From the NCBI GenBank assembly GCA_052143655.1, contig JBKQSL010000473.1, forward strand, positions 1 to 15,824: a stretch of 15,824 nt of DNA, given 5' to 3'. How positions within the stretch are numbered: the first letter of the stretch is position 1; each line of letters opens with the position of its first letter. This DNA comes from CAVSUR01 sp052143655. Its GTDB lineage: Bacteria; Actinomycetota; Actinomycetes; Streptosporangiales; Streptosporangiaceae. The position numbers and the translations under genes were made by a program. Under the pieces are notes generated by a model, which saw only the letters and a list, made by a program, of their open reading frames with translations, ran no database searches and was not told the origin of the DNA. This document shows, one piece after another, positions 1-6,950 of the stretch.

Positions 1-559
1 ACCGGGGGACCTCATCATGCGATGGCACCTGACTGCCGTCGATGGACGCCCGCTCCGCGTCCGTCAGCCCGGCGGCGGCGAGAAGCCGCTGGATCATCGC
101 GTTCTTGCCCCGGCCGTACTCGTCGATGTTCGCGGCAGCGGCTCCGACTCGCCTCTTGACGGCCGCGTACTGCTCCCGCAGATCTGCGTCCGCTCGCAGG
201 ATGTCGCGGACGGCGAGGTGATTGCGCAGCGCCAGCGAGCCGGCCACGATGACGTAGGTGTTCGTCGCGGCCAGCCGTTCCGGCTCCTTGAATGCCCATC
301 GCAGCGGGATGCCGAGTTCGCCTTCGGGCGTGAAGCCGAGCCCGGTCAGCACGCGCGCCGCCACGGTCACCTGCGGCCGGGTGACCACGATGTCGCAGTC
401 GATGGTCGGCTTGGCGGCCAGACCGGGGACCGCGGTGCTGCCGACATGCTCGATGGCCAGCACGGGCACGTCGGCTGCTGCCATCGCCGCGGCGTACTCC
501 CGGCGTAACTGCTCGAACCGGTCCGGCCAGGCCGGGTCGTAGTCCGCAACGAGGATCAC
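1..559 (-). CDS. GrpB / UPF0157 family nucleotidyltransferase-like protein (3' end cut by window edge)
   Basis: The minus strand reads 186 codons from GTG at 559 to the left edge without a stop, so the C-terminus is missing or nearly reached (family members are roughly 165-190 residues). The start reads VILVADYDPAWPDRFEQLRR, typical of GrpB proteins. Around residues 37-55 lies the family signature EHVGSTAVPGLAAKPTID, which resembles the GS...D nucleotide-binding strand of polymerase-beta-type nucleotidyltransferases. Residues 108-125 (GSLALRNHLAVRDILRAD) and about 147-164 (DEYGRGKNAMIQRLLAAA) match the conserved C-terminal half. The biochemical role of this family is poorly established; in some proteins it is fused to dephospho-CoA kinase. 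A TTG at 568, three codons upstream, is an alternative start. No strong Shine-Dalgarno is visible for either. The hxlR-like gene lies upstream on the same strand with about 50 bp between. The family call is firm; the function is not. Confidence 0.85.
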   Translation of the reverse strand, partial: MILVADYDPAWPDRFEQLRREYAAAMAAADVPVLAIEHVGSTAVPGLAAKPTIDCDIVVTRPQVTVAARVLTGLGFTPEGELGIPLRWAFKEPERLAATNTYVIVAGSLALRNHLAVRDILRADADLREQYAAVKRRVGAAAANIDEYGRGKNAMIQRLLAAAGLTDAERASIDGSQVPSHDEVPR

Positions 560-584
560 GGTCGGCAATCTACCGCCGGGCGGG

Positions 585-629
585 CCGGCTCAGCGGTCCC
601 GGCTGGTCCGGCTCAGCGGTCCCGGCTGG
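585..629. repeat. 23-bp-period tandem duplication over the hxlR-like stop codon
   Basis: The 22-bp string beginning ccggctcagcggtcccgg occurs at 585-606 and again, identical, at 608-629. The right copy contains the last codons and TGA stop (613-615) of the HxlR-family gene. The left copy carries the same codons and a second TGA (590-592) in another frame. It looks like a recent tandem duplication just past the gene end. It does not change the protein. Confidence 0.8.
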
Positions 630-1008
630 CCTGGTCGCAGCGCCGCTGGGCGGCCAGGATGGCGGGCATCTGCGCTTCGAGGTCGCGGAACAGGGCCGTC
701 AGCCGGCCGGCGACCGGGCGGCCGACAGGGGTGAGCGAGTACTCGACCCGCAGCGGGAACGTGCTGAACAGCTCGCGGTGTACCAGCCCGTCGCGCTCCA
801 GTGCCTGCAGCGTCTGGGCGAGGATCTTCTGGCTCACGCCGTCCACCCGGCGCCGCAGCTCGTTGAACCGGCGCGGGCCCGGAACGAGGGCCACCAGCAC
901 CAGGCTGCCCCACCGCCCGGTCACGTGCTCGAGCGTCGACCGGGACGGGCAGGCCCGTGCGAACACGTCAAAGGCCGCCGCGTCGTCCGTGCGCTGCGCC
1001 GAAGTCAC
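613..1008 (-). CDS. HxlR-family winged-helix transcriptional regulator
   Basis: This 131-residue protein has the size and motifs of HxlR/DUF24 regulators, MarR-like dimeric winged-helix DNA-binding proteins. Cys20 (FARACPSR) sits at the conserved N-terminal cysteine used for redox or electrophile sensing in YodB and related members. It is followed by GRWGSLVLVALVPGPRRFNEL (first helices), GVSQKILAQTLQALERDGLV (recognition helix) and RVEYSLTPVG (wing and start of the last helix). The start is GTG at 1008, with no clear Shine-Dalgarno. A TACCAT hexamer (plus-strand 1015-1020) ends six bases before it, so a leaderless transcript is possible. The gene is divergent from the DODA-type dioxygenase at 1131, with a shared intergenic inverted repeat, which makes it the likely local repressor. 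The family is certain; the inducer (perhaps a quinone or catechol) is inference. Confidence 0.9.
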   Translation of the reverse strand: MTSAQRTDDAAAFDVFARACPSRSTLEHVTGRWGSLVLVALVPGPRRFNELRRRVDGVSQKILAQTLQALERDGLVHRELFSTFPLRVEYSLTPVGRPVAGRLTALFRDLEAQMPAILAAQRRCDQASRDR

Positions 1009-1041
1009 GCCGCTATGGTAGCGCGAGCACTGCGCATTCTC

Positions 1042-1074
1042 ATAGTTTGCGGTTTCGAAAAGAAACTATAGGAT
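1042..1074 (+). promoter_or_regulatory. HxlR-type operator overlapping the dioxygenase promoter
   Basis: A perfect inverted repeat ATAGTTT (1042-1048) - 14 bp - AAACTAT (1063-1069) encloses a second palindrome TTTCGAAA (1053-1060), in an A/T-rich island inside very G+C-rich DNA. A promoter reading right can be drawn as TTGCGG (1047-1052), 16 bp, TAGGAT (1069-1074), so a bound dimer would cover both hexamers. The site lies between the divergent hxlR-like and dioxygenase genes, the normal place for an autoregulated HxlR operator. Binding by this regulator is inferred from position and symmetry. Confidence 0.65.
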
Positions 1075-1130
1075 GAGCTAGCGCAGTACGCAGACGGCCG
1101 CCCAGCCGCGGCCAGCCCTCAGGAGCAGTC

Positions 1131-1949
1131 ATGTCGCAGACCCCAGCCCCCGCGGAAGCGGAAATCCGCCCGGCGGGCCCGATGCCCGTCCTGTATCTCA
1201 GCCACGGCGCGCCGCCGCTGGCCGACGACGCTCGCTGGACGCGCGAGCTGGCGGACTGGTCGTCCGGCGTGCCCCGGCCCAGCTCGATCCTGATCGTGTC
1301 GGCGCACTGGGAGGAGGCGCCGCTGGCGGTCAGCGCCACCAGCACGGTGCCGCTGCTGTATGACTTCTGGGGCTTCCCGCAGCGCTACTACGAGGTCACC
1401 TACCCCGCGCCGGGCGCGCCCGAGCTGGCCCGCTCTGTCGCCGCGCTGCTGTCAGCCCCCGGGCGGCCCGTGCACACCGACCCGGCCCGCGGCCTCGACC
1501 ACGGTGCCTACGTGCCGCTGAAGGAGATGTACCCAGAGGCCGACATACCGGTGCTGCAGCTGTCCATGCCCACGCTCGACCCGGGCGGCCTGCTGGAGAT
1601 CGGCCGCCGGCTGCGGCCGCTGCGCGACGAGGGCGTGCTGATCGTCGGCAGCGGCTTCACCACGCACAACCTGGCCGCGTTCCGGCCCCAGCTCGCGCCC
1701 GACTACGACCCGCCGGCCTGGTCGGCGGAGTTCGACGCGTGGGCAGCCGAGGCCATGGCCCGGCGTGACGTCGACGCGCTGGCCGACTTCCTCGCCAAGG
1801 CCCCGGCAGCCCGGCTGGCCCATCCGCGCACCGAGCACTTCGCGCCGCTGTTCGTCACGCTCGGCGCGGCCGAAGGCGGCGCGGGCGCGCAGTCGGTGAT
1901 CGACGGTTTCTGGTACGGCCTGTCCAAGCGCAGCTGGCAGCTGGCCTGA
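1131..1949 (+). CDS. DODA-type class III extradiol ring-cleavage dioxygenase (YgiD-like)
   Basis: This 272-residue enzyme belongs to the 4,5-DOPA-extradiol-dioxygenase family (LigB superfamily), soluble non-haem metal enzymes that open catechol rings next to the hydroxyls. Visible motifs are LSHGAPPL with His25, VSAHW with His59, GLDHGAYVPLKEMYP with His124, GSGFTTHN with His179 and TEHFAPL with His236. His25, His59 and His236 fit the metal triad; His124 and His179 fit the active-site histidines. The segment TSTVPLLYDFWGFPQRYYEV (residues 71-90) is the usual YgiD-type substrate loop. The length matches the family. The ATG at 1131 has a good Shine-Dalgarno AGGAG at 1121-1125. It is divergent from an HxlR regulator, so induction by an aromatic or quinone compound is likely. 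The exact substrate cannot be read from sequence; DOPA activity in bacterial homologues may be incidental. Confidence 0.93.
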   Translation: MSQTPAPAEAEIRPAGPMPVLYLSHGAPPLADDARWTRELADWSSGVPRPSSILIVSAHWEEAPLAVSATSTVPLLYDFWGFPQRYYEVTYPAPGAPELARSVAALLSAPGRPVHTDPARGLDHGAYVPLKEMYPEADIPVLQLSMPTLDPGGLLEIGRRLRPLRDEGVLIVGSGFTTHNLAAFRPQLAPDYDPPAWSAEFDAWAAEAMARRDVDALADFLAKAPAARLAHPRTEHFAPLFVTLGAAEGGAGAQSVIDGFWYGLSKRSWQLA

Positions 1950-1950
1950 G

Positions 1951-1985
1951 GGCCCGCCCGGCGCCGCGGGCCGGGCCTGGCCCGG
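1951..1985. terminator. GC-rich hairpins between convergent genes
   Basis: Two bases after the dioxygenase stop, GGCCCGC (1951-1957) pairs with GCGGGCC (1966-1972) around an 8-nt loop. A second inverted repeat, CCGGGCC-T-GGCCCGG (1971-1985), follows. The methyltransferase gene ends at 2010 from the other strand, so a bidirectional terminator is expected here. There is no T-tract, which is common in high-GC actinomycetes but makes the call uncertain. Confidence 0.45.
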
Positions 1986-2009
1986 GCAGCGGCCGGGGCG
2001 GTCCGCGGG

Positions 2010-2657
2010 TCAGCAGCGGCGCCTGGCGCACAGTACCGCATCGGTCGCCGTCACGGGGGTGCCCTCCGGGCTGGTCATCTCGCGGGTGGCAGCGTCGGCC
2101 ACGATGTCCCATTGCCCGTCATCGAGCGCCGCGGCCAGCAGATCAGGAGTGAAGAGCAGCGGCGCGTGCCGCGCTATGCCCGCAGCCAGGTCGTCGGGGT
2201 GATGACCGATGATCAGCAGCGTGCCGCCCGGCCGCACGGCCGCGGCCAGCCGGCGGTTCAGCGCGTTGAGCGCGGGCGCCGGCAGGTGCAGGTACTGCGC
2301 CGAGACCAGGTCGAAACGGTCCGGCCCCGGGTCCCAGGACTGCAGGTCGGCGCGTTCCCAGGTGATCCGCCCCGCGACCTCGGCGCCCTGCTCGGCGGCG
2401 TGCGCGGCCGCCCGCTCCAGCGCCACCGCTGAGATGTCCGCGCCGGTGACGGTCCAGCCGCGGGACGCCAGCCAGACCGCGTCGGCTCCCTCCCCGCAGC
2501 CGGCGTCCAGCGCCTCGCCCGGCGGCAGGTCGCCCACCCGGGCGACCAGCTGCGGATTGGGCTGCCCGCTCCACAGCCGGCCGGCCGAGCGGTAGCGGTC
2601 GTCCCAGAACTCCTGGGTGAACTCGATCGTGTCGCCGGCGGAGTTGCCATGCCCCAC
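2010..2657 (-). CDS. Class I SAM-dependent methyltransferase
   Basis: This 215-residue protein has the Rossmann-type methyltransferase order. FTQEFWDDRYRSAGRLWSGQ (residues 13-32) is the lead-in typical of this actinobacterial group. EALDAGCGEGADAVWLASRG (48-67) is motif I, the SAM glycine loop. GADIS (72-76) carries the acidic residue for the ribose hydroxyls, ERADLQ (101-106) is motif II, and RPGGTLLIIGHH (142-153) is motif III. It resembles TehB/thiopurine-type methyltransferases; the substrate is unknown. The reading frame stays open upstream to 2879, but that extension is Gly/Pro/Arg-rich shadow sequence. The GTG at 2657 has GGAGG about seven bases upstream and begins right before the conserved domain, so it is preferred. 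It converges on the dioxygenase, and the truncated methyltransferase reading frame lies about 35 bp upstream on the same strand. Confidence 0.88.
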   Translation of the reverse strand: MGHGNSAGDTIEFTQEFWDDRYRSAGRLWSGQPNPQLVARVGDLPPGEALDAGCGEGADAVWLASRGWTVTGADISAVALERAAAHAAEQGAEVAGRITWERADLQSWDPGPDRFDLVSAQYLHLPAPALNALNRRLAAAVRPGGTLLIIGHHPDDLAAGIARHAPLLFTPDLLAAALDDGQWDIVADAATREMTSPEGTPVTATDAVLCARRRC

Positions 2658-2669
2658 TGCCGTCCTCCG

Positions 2670-2738
2670 TCCTGCCCGGCCGTCCCGCCGGGCTATCGGC
2701 TGTCCTGCCGGGCCTTCGGGTATCCTGCCCGGCCGTCC
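2670..2738. repeat. Short direct repeats at the end of the truncated methyltransferase frame
   Basis: The 16-mer tcctgcccggccgtcc occurs at 2670-2685 and 2723-2738, with a degenerate copy (gtcctgccgggcctt, 2702-2716) between them. The cluster spans the 3' end of the reading frame at 2693-3148 and the gap before the intact methyltransferase start. Such repeats can mediate deletion by slippage and could explain the loss of the missing methyltransferase body. Confidence 0.6.
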
Positions 2739-3148
2739 GCCGGCCGCATCGCCATCGGGCCCGGGTCTATGTCCAGCCGGCGGGCCAGCCAGTTCAGCGC
2801 AGCCGGCGTGCCGCCGCCCCGGCATGCGGCCGGGAGCGCATGGTCCTGGCCGAGCCGCCGCACCGCGCGCAGCGTCCACTCCGCCACCGTGTCGAACTCA
2901 GCCGCCATCTCTTCCGGCTGGCCGGCGCGCTCATCCGGCATGGGCCTGCTCTCGAAGCTGACGGCCGATGGCGGCCTTGATCCCGGCGGCGTGCCGTCGC
3001 CGCGCGCCGACGCCAGGCCGGACAGGTTCACGCCGGCGACCGGGCCGATGGCCAGAAGTTCGCGCGCAGTGTCTCCGAACCCGGCCAGCGCCGCCGGACC
3101 GGGCGGGTGCTGACCGGGAGAACGTCCGCTCTCATTCCGATCGGTCAA
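2693..3148 (-). pseudogene. Probable N-terminal remnant of a second methyltransferase (or hypothetical protein)
   Basis: The frame is open from TTG at 3148 to TAG at 2693, with G/C-ending codons throughout, so it behaves as coding. From MAAEF (ATG at 2908) it reads EFDTVAEWTLRAVRRLG, HALPAACRGGGTPAALNWLA and RRLDI. To me this resembles the N-terminal lead-in of a group of actinobacterial SAM methyltransferases in which a glycine-rich SAM loop (LLDVGAGVGGP-like) follows immediately. Here that loop is absent: after RRLDIDPG the frame runs about 22 more residues of unrelated sequence and stops. Residues 1-69 are of unknown origin. Likely starts are ATG 2941 (MPDERAG) or ATG 2908; the TTG at 3148 is the outer limit. 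It may be a decayed gene or a small expressed protein. The methyltransferase link rests on recollection of the family, so it is moderate at best. Confidence 0.45.
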
Positions 3149-3149
3149 C

Positions 3150-3239
3150 TAGATTCTGGCCATGACGCTGCCCCGGCTCTGCGCCACTGAGCCTGCCGTC
3201 CCGCACCTGGGCGCCCAGATCATGGACGGCCGCCCGTGA
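3150..3239 (+). promoter_or_regulatory. Leaderless-type promoter and 25-codon leader ORF ahead of the GH13 gene
   Basis: A -10-like TAGATT at 3150-3155 is followed after six bases by ATG at 3162, the spacing expected of a leaderless transcript. The ATG opens a 25-codon frame (MTLPRLCATEPAVPHLGAQI, then five more residues) whose TGA at 3237-3239 overlaps the GTG start of the hydrolase at 3236-3238. This GTGA junction would allow translational coupling. I see no convincing -35 box and no recognisable peptide. The promoter and leader roles are inferred from geometry. Confidence 0.4.
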
Positions 3240-4612
3240 CTGCCGCCGGGCCGCCGGCCGGGTCGCAGGCCGGGCACCCGCCGGAGCGGCGCGAGCCGGG
3301 CTGGGTGCAGAACATGATCTGGTGGCATATCTACCCGCTGGGCTTCCTCGGCTGCCACCCAGCCCGGCCGGGGACACCCAGCCGGACGCTCGACGCGATC
3401 ACGGACTGGCTCGACTATGCCGTCGATCTCGGCGTCTCCGGCCTGGCGCTAGGCCCGGTCTTCGCCTCCGGCGCGCACGGCTACGACACGCTCGACTACT
3501 TCCGCATCGACGAGCGCCTCGGCGACGATCGCAGCTTCGACCGGCTGGTCAGCGCATCCCGGCAGCGCGGACTGCGCATTCTGCTCGACGGGGTCTTCAA
3601 CCATGTCGGAGCCGGCTACCGGCAGTTCCGCCAGACCGCCCGCGGCGAGGCCACCGCGGCGCAGGCGCGCTGGTTCGTGCCCGTCAAGCGGGCCGGGGAC
3701 GCCGCCGGGCCTGCCTACCGGACCTTCGAGGGGCACGAGAGCCTGATCGTGCTGAACCACGATGAGCCGGCCGTCGGTGACTTCGTGGTCCGGGTCATGC
3801 AGCACTGGCTGGGCCGGGGCATCAGCGGCTGGCGGCTGGACGCGGCCTATGCGGTGCCGCCCGCCTTCTGGGCCTCGGTGCTGCCGCGTGTCCGCGCGAC
3901 TCACCCTGATGCCTACTTCGCGGGCGAGGTCATTCACGGTGACTACAGCGCCTTCGTCCGGGACTCGACCGCGGACGCCGTTACCCAGTACGAACTGTGG
4001 AAAGCCATCTGGAGCAGTCTCAACGACGCGAACTTCTGGGAACTGGCCCACGCGCTCAAGCGGCACGACGGGCTGCTCGGCACCTTCGTGCCCGTGACCT
4101 TCGTCGGCAACCACGACGTCACCCGCATCGCCAGCAAGCTGGCCGACGAGCGTCACCTCGGCCATGCGCTGGCGATCCTGCTCACCGTGGCGGGGACACC
4201 GTCGGTCTATTACGGCGACGAGCAGGGGTTTCACGGGATCAAGACTGACAGCCCCGGCGGCGACGACGAGATCCGGCCCGCCTTCCCCGGGTCAGGGTCG
4301 GCCGGGCTGGCGTCCTTCGGCTGGCCGGTCTACCGGCTGCACCAGCAGCTCATCGGGTTCCGCAGGCGGCATCCCTGGCTGCATGCGGCGAGCGTGACGA
4401 TCGTGCGGCTGACAAATGAGTTCATCGCCTACGAGTGCCGCAGCGGCCCGGACCGGGTCCTGGTCGGCCTCAACGTCTCCGACACGACTGAGTCCGTCGA
4501 GGCACCCGGGCCGGGCGGGGAACTGGTCTGCCCGCCGGGCGCGTCGGTGACCGGCGGCATGCTGACCGTGCCCGGCCATGAGTGGGCCGTCTGGAGCAGC
4601 GCCGCAGGATGA
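3236..4612 (+). CDS. Glycoside hydrolase family 13 (alpha-amylase family) protein
   Basis: This 458-residue protein has the (beta/alpha)8-barrel motifs of GH13. Region I is LLDGVFNHVG (residues 116-125) and region II is GISGWRLDAAY with the nucleophile Asp202. Region III is YFAGEVIHGD with the acid/base Glu231, and region IV is FVGNHDVTRI with transition-state Asp294. The barrel opens with MIWWHIYPLGF (27-37) and ends near SVYYGDEQG (323-331), followed by a short C-terminal beta domain. All catalytic residues are present, so an active alpha-glucan enzyme is expected. The look is closest to the neopullulanase/cyclomaltodextrinase or alpha-glucosidase side of GH13, but specificity cannot be read. 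No signal peptide is seen, so it is probably cytoplasmic. The start is uncertain: GTG 3236 overlaps the upstream leader stop, while GTG 3305 and ATG 3314 would start at the barrel itself. No strong Shine-Dalgarno supports any of them. Confidence 0.9.
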   Translation: MTAAGPPAGSQAGHPPERREPGWVQNMIWWHIYPLGFLGCHPARPGTPSRTLDAITDWLDYAVDLGVSGLALGPVFASGAHGYDTLDYFRIDERLGDDRSFDRLVSASRQRGLRILLDGVFNHVGAGYRQFRQTARGEATAAQARWFVPVKRAGDAAGPAYRTFEGHESLIVLNHDEPAVGDFVVRVMQHWLGRGISGWRLDAAYAVPPAFWASVLPRVRATHPDAYFAGEVIHGDYSAFVRDSTADAVTQYELWKAIWSSLNDANFWELAHALKRHDGLLGTFVPVTFVGNHDVTRIASKLADERHLGHALAILLTVAGTPSVYYGDEQGFHGIKTDSPGGDDEIRPAFPGSGSAGLASFGWPVYRLHQQLIGFRRRHPWLHAASVTIVRLTNEFIAYECRSGPDRVLVGLNVSDTTESVEAPGPGGELVCPPGASVTGGMLTVPGHEWAVWSSAAG

Positions 4613-4636
4613 CCAGCACGCGCGGCCGCCGGCGCC

Positions 4637-4652
4637 CGGCCCGTCCGGGCCG
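4637..4652 (+). terminator. GC-rich hairpin after the GH13 gene
   Basis: CGGCCCG (4637-4643) and CGGGCCG (4646-4652) form a strong short hairpin 24 bp past the hydrolase stop and before the oligopeptidase promoter. GGCGCC copies at 4631-4636 and 4672-4677 could extend the structure. There is no T-run, so this is only a candidate terminator. Confidence 0.35.
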
Positions 4653-4695
4653 TCGGACGTCATCGCCCGGGGGCGCCGGCCCGCCGGCCCTGGCA

Positions 4696-4709
4696 TAGAC
4701 TCGCCGCCC
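4696..4709 (+). promoter_or_regulatory. Leaderless-type -10 element for the oligopeptidase gene
   Basis: TAGACT at 4696-4701 fits the actinobacterial TANNNT -10 consensus and ends eight bases before the ATG at 4710. No Shine-Dalgarno is present in between. Transcription would start at or next to the A of the start codon. No clear -35 box is visible in the G+C-rich sequence upstream. Confidence 0.45.
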
Positions 4710-6917
4710 ATGAGCAGCGAGCCGACACTCAGCCCCCAGCCCCCCGCCGGCCCGCCGGGCACCCGGGTAGCCGCGCCCGCCCAGCCGGTCCCGCCGGCCG
4801 CCGAGCCGCTCCCAGTGCACCGCACTCATCACGGCGACACGGTGATCGACGAGTACAGCTGGCTGGCCGACAAGACCAGCGAGGCGACGATCGCCTTCCT
4901 GACGGCGCAGAACGCCTACACCGAGGCGGTCACCGCGGCCCAGGCCCCGCTGCGCGCGGCCGTGTTCGCCGAGATCAAGGCCCGCACCCAGGAAAGCGAC
5001 CTGTCGGTGCCCGCGCGCAAGGGCGGCTGGTGGTACTACAGCCGCACCCAGGAGGGCCGGCAGTACCCGGTGCACTGCCGCCGGGCCGTCCGGCCGGACG
5101 ACGCGGGACCGCCGATCTCATCCGACGGCGCGCCGCTGGACGGCGAGCAGATCCTGCTGGACGGCAACGAGCTGGCCGGCGAGAACGTGTTCTTCTCGCT
5201 CGGCGCCTACGCCGTGAGCCCGGACGGCGCGATGCTCGCCTACTCCACCGACTTCGAGGGCAGCGAGCGGTTCACACTGCGGGTCAAGGACCTGCAGACC
5301 GGGCAGACCGCCCCGGACGAGATCCCGGATACGTTCTATGGCTGCGCCTGGTCGCGGGCGGGCGACGCGCTGTTCTACGTCACCGTGGACGAGGCGTGGC
5401 GGCCGTACCGGGTCTGGCGGCACCTGATCGGCACTCCGGCATCGGCCGACGAAATCGTCTTCGAGGAGAGCGACGAGCGGTTCTGGGTCGGCGTGGGCCT
5501 GACCCGCAGCGAGCGCTACCTGGTCATCACCACGGCGTCCAAGCTGACCAGCGAATGCTGGCTGCTGGACGCCCAGAACCCGGCCGGCAGGCTCACGGTG
5601 GTGGCCTCCCGGCGGCAGGGCATCGAATACGAGGTCGATCATCAGGTGCTGGCTGACGGCACCGACCGGCTGCTGATCCTGCACAATGACCAGGCCGAGA
5701 ACTTCGAGCTGGCCACCTCGCCGGCCAGCGACCCGGCGGCGTGGACGCCGCTCGTGCGGCACCGGCCCGACACCAGGCTGCTGGCGGTGGACGCGTTCGC
5801 CGATCACCTCGTCCTGTACTACCGGCGGGACGCGCTCACCGGGCTGCGGGTGGTGCGGGCCGACGGCACCGAGCACGAGGTCGGGTTCGGCGAGCCGGTG
5901 TACCGGGTCGCGCCGGGGCTCAACCCCGAGTACGACTCCGCCGCGTACCGGATCGGCTTCGTCTCGATGATCACGCCGGACTCGGTCTACGACTGGGACA
6001 CCAGGACCGGCGCGCTGACCTTGCTGCGGCGCCGGCCGGTCCTGCCGGGCCCGGACGGCACCGCCTACGACCCGGACAACTACGAGCAGTACCGCGAGTG
6101 GGCCACCGCCGAGGACGGCACCGCGATCCCGCTGTCGATCGTCTGCCGCAAGGGCACGCCGCGCGACGGCAGCGCGCCGTTCCTGCTGTACGGCTACGGC
6201 AGCTACGAGATCTCCGCCGACCCCGGCTTCTCGGTGCCGCGGCTGTCGCTGCTCGACCGCGGCTTCGGCTACGCGATCGCGCATGTGCGCGGCGGCGGCG
6301 AGATGGGCCGCCGCTGGTACGACGACGGGAAGATGCTGCGCAAGGCCAACACTTTCACCGACTTCGTGGCCTGCGCCCGGCACCTGGCGCAGCGGGGCTG
6401 GACGCAGCCGCGGCGGCTGATCGCGCGCGGCGGCTCGGCCGGCGGCCTGCTGGTGGGCGCGGCGGTGAACCTGGAGCCGGGGGCCTTCGGCGGCATCGTC
6501 GCGCAGGTCCCGTTCGTGGACGCGCTGACCTCGATACTCAACCCGGACCTGCCGCTGACCGTCACCGAGTGGGAGGAGTGGGGCGACCCGCTGCACGACC
6601 CGCAGGTCTACCAGTACATGAAGTCGTACACGCCATACGAGAACATCGCCGACGGCGCTGTCTACCCGCCGGTGCTCACCGTCACCAGCCTGAACGACAC
6701 CCGCGTCCTGTACACCGAGCCAGCCAAGTGGATCGCGCGACTGCAGGCGCGCGCCTGCGGCGGCCCGTTCCTGCTGAAGACGGAGATGGTCGCCGGGCAC
6801 GGCGGGCGCAGCGGCCGGTACGACGCCTGGCGGGAGGAGGCGTTCGTGCTCGCCTGGATCATCGACGTGGCGGCCGCGGCGGCGCGCGAGGGGCACGCAG
6901 GACAGGCCGATGGCTGA
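4710..6917 (+). CDS. ptrB: Oligopeptidase B (S9A prolyl-oligopeptidase family serine peptidase)
   Basis: This 735-residue cytoplasmic peptidase is expected to cleave short peptides after Arg/Lys. An N-terminal seven-bladed propeller (roughly residues 90-440) precedes an alpha/beta-hydrolase domain. The triad is intact: Ser576 in ARGGSAGGLLVG, Asp663 in SLNDTRVLYTEPAKW and His697 in AGHGGRSGRY. The segment LPLTVTEWEEWGDP, with acidic residues that bind the basic P1/P2 side chains, is typical of oligopeptidase B rather than prolyl endopeptidase. PFLLYGYGSYEIS and GGGEMGRRWYDDGK are further family hallmarks. The frame is open back to 4578, but that part overlaps the GH13 gene and is low-complexity. 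The ATG at 4710 has a leaderless-type -10 just upstream and gives the usual length. A Pro-rich stretch of about 30 residues precedes VHRTHHGDTVIDEYSWL, where the conserved region begins. It is monocistronic as far as can be seen. Confidence 0.95.
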   Translation: MSSEPTLSPQPPAGPPGTRVAAPAQPVPPAAEPLPVHRTHHGDTVIDEYSWLADKTSEATIAFLTAQNAYTEAVTAAQAPLRAAVFAEIKARTQESDLSVPARKGGWWYYSRTQEGRQYPVHCRRAVRPDDAGPPISSDGAPLDGEQILLDGNELAGENVFFSLGAYAVSPDGAMLAYSTDFEGSERFTLRVKDLQTGQTAPDEIPDTFYGCAWSRAGDALFYVTVDEAWRPYRVWRHLIGTPASADEIVFEESDERFWVGVGLTRSERYLVITTASKLTSECWLLDAQNPAGRLTVVASRRQGIEYEVDHQVLADGTDRLLILHNDQAENFELATSPASDPAAWTPLVRHRPDTRLLAVDAFADHLVLYYRRDALTGLRVVRADGTEHEVGFGEPVYRVAPGLNPEYDSAAYRIGFVSMITPDSVYDWDTRTGALTLLRRRPVLPGPDGTAYDPDNYEQYREWATAEDGTAIPLSIVCRKGTPRDGSAPFLLYGYGSYEISADPGFSVPRLSLLDRGFGYAIAHVRGGGEMGRRWYDDGKMLRKANTFTDFVACARHLAQRGWTQPRRLIARGGSAGGLLVGAAVNLEPGAFGGIVAQVPFVDALTSILNPDLPLTVTEWEEWGDPLHDPQVYQYMKSYTPYENIADGAVYPPVLTVTSLNDTRVLYTEPAKWIARLQARACGGPFLLKTEMVAGHGGRSGRYDAWREEAFVLAWIIDVAAAAAREGHAGQADG

Positions 6918-6950
6918 TCCGGCCCCCCCTGCCGTTCCGCCGCCCCGCGG

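Noticed and set aside
17..508. 163-codon plus-strand frame at the left edge
   Set aside because: The minus strand carries clear GrpB-family motifs across the same bases.
2658..2879. N-terminal extension of the intact methyltransferase to 2879
   Set aside because: The extension is Gly/Pro/Arg-rich and out of frame with the coding-like frame at 2693-3148. A GTG with a good Shine-Dalgarno at 2657 sits at the start of the conserved domain.
4578..4709. Upstream start of oligopeptidase B at 4578
   Set aside because: It would overlap the GH13 gene and add 44 low-complexity residues, while the ATG at 4710 has a leaderless-type -10 and gives the family length.
5118..6896. 592-codon open frame antisense to oligopeptidase B
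   Set aside because: It is the mirror of a gene with an intact catalytic triad. Its translation is Arg/Gly/Val/Gln-rich with no domain, as expected of antisense frames in high-GC DNA.
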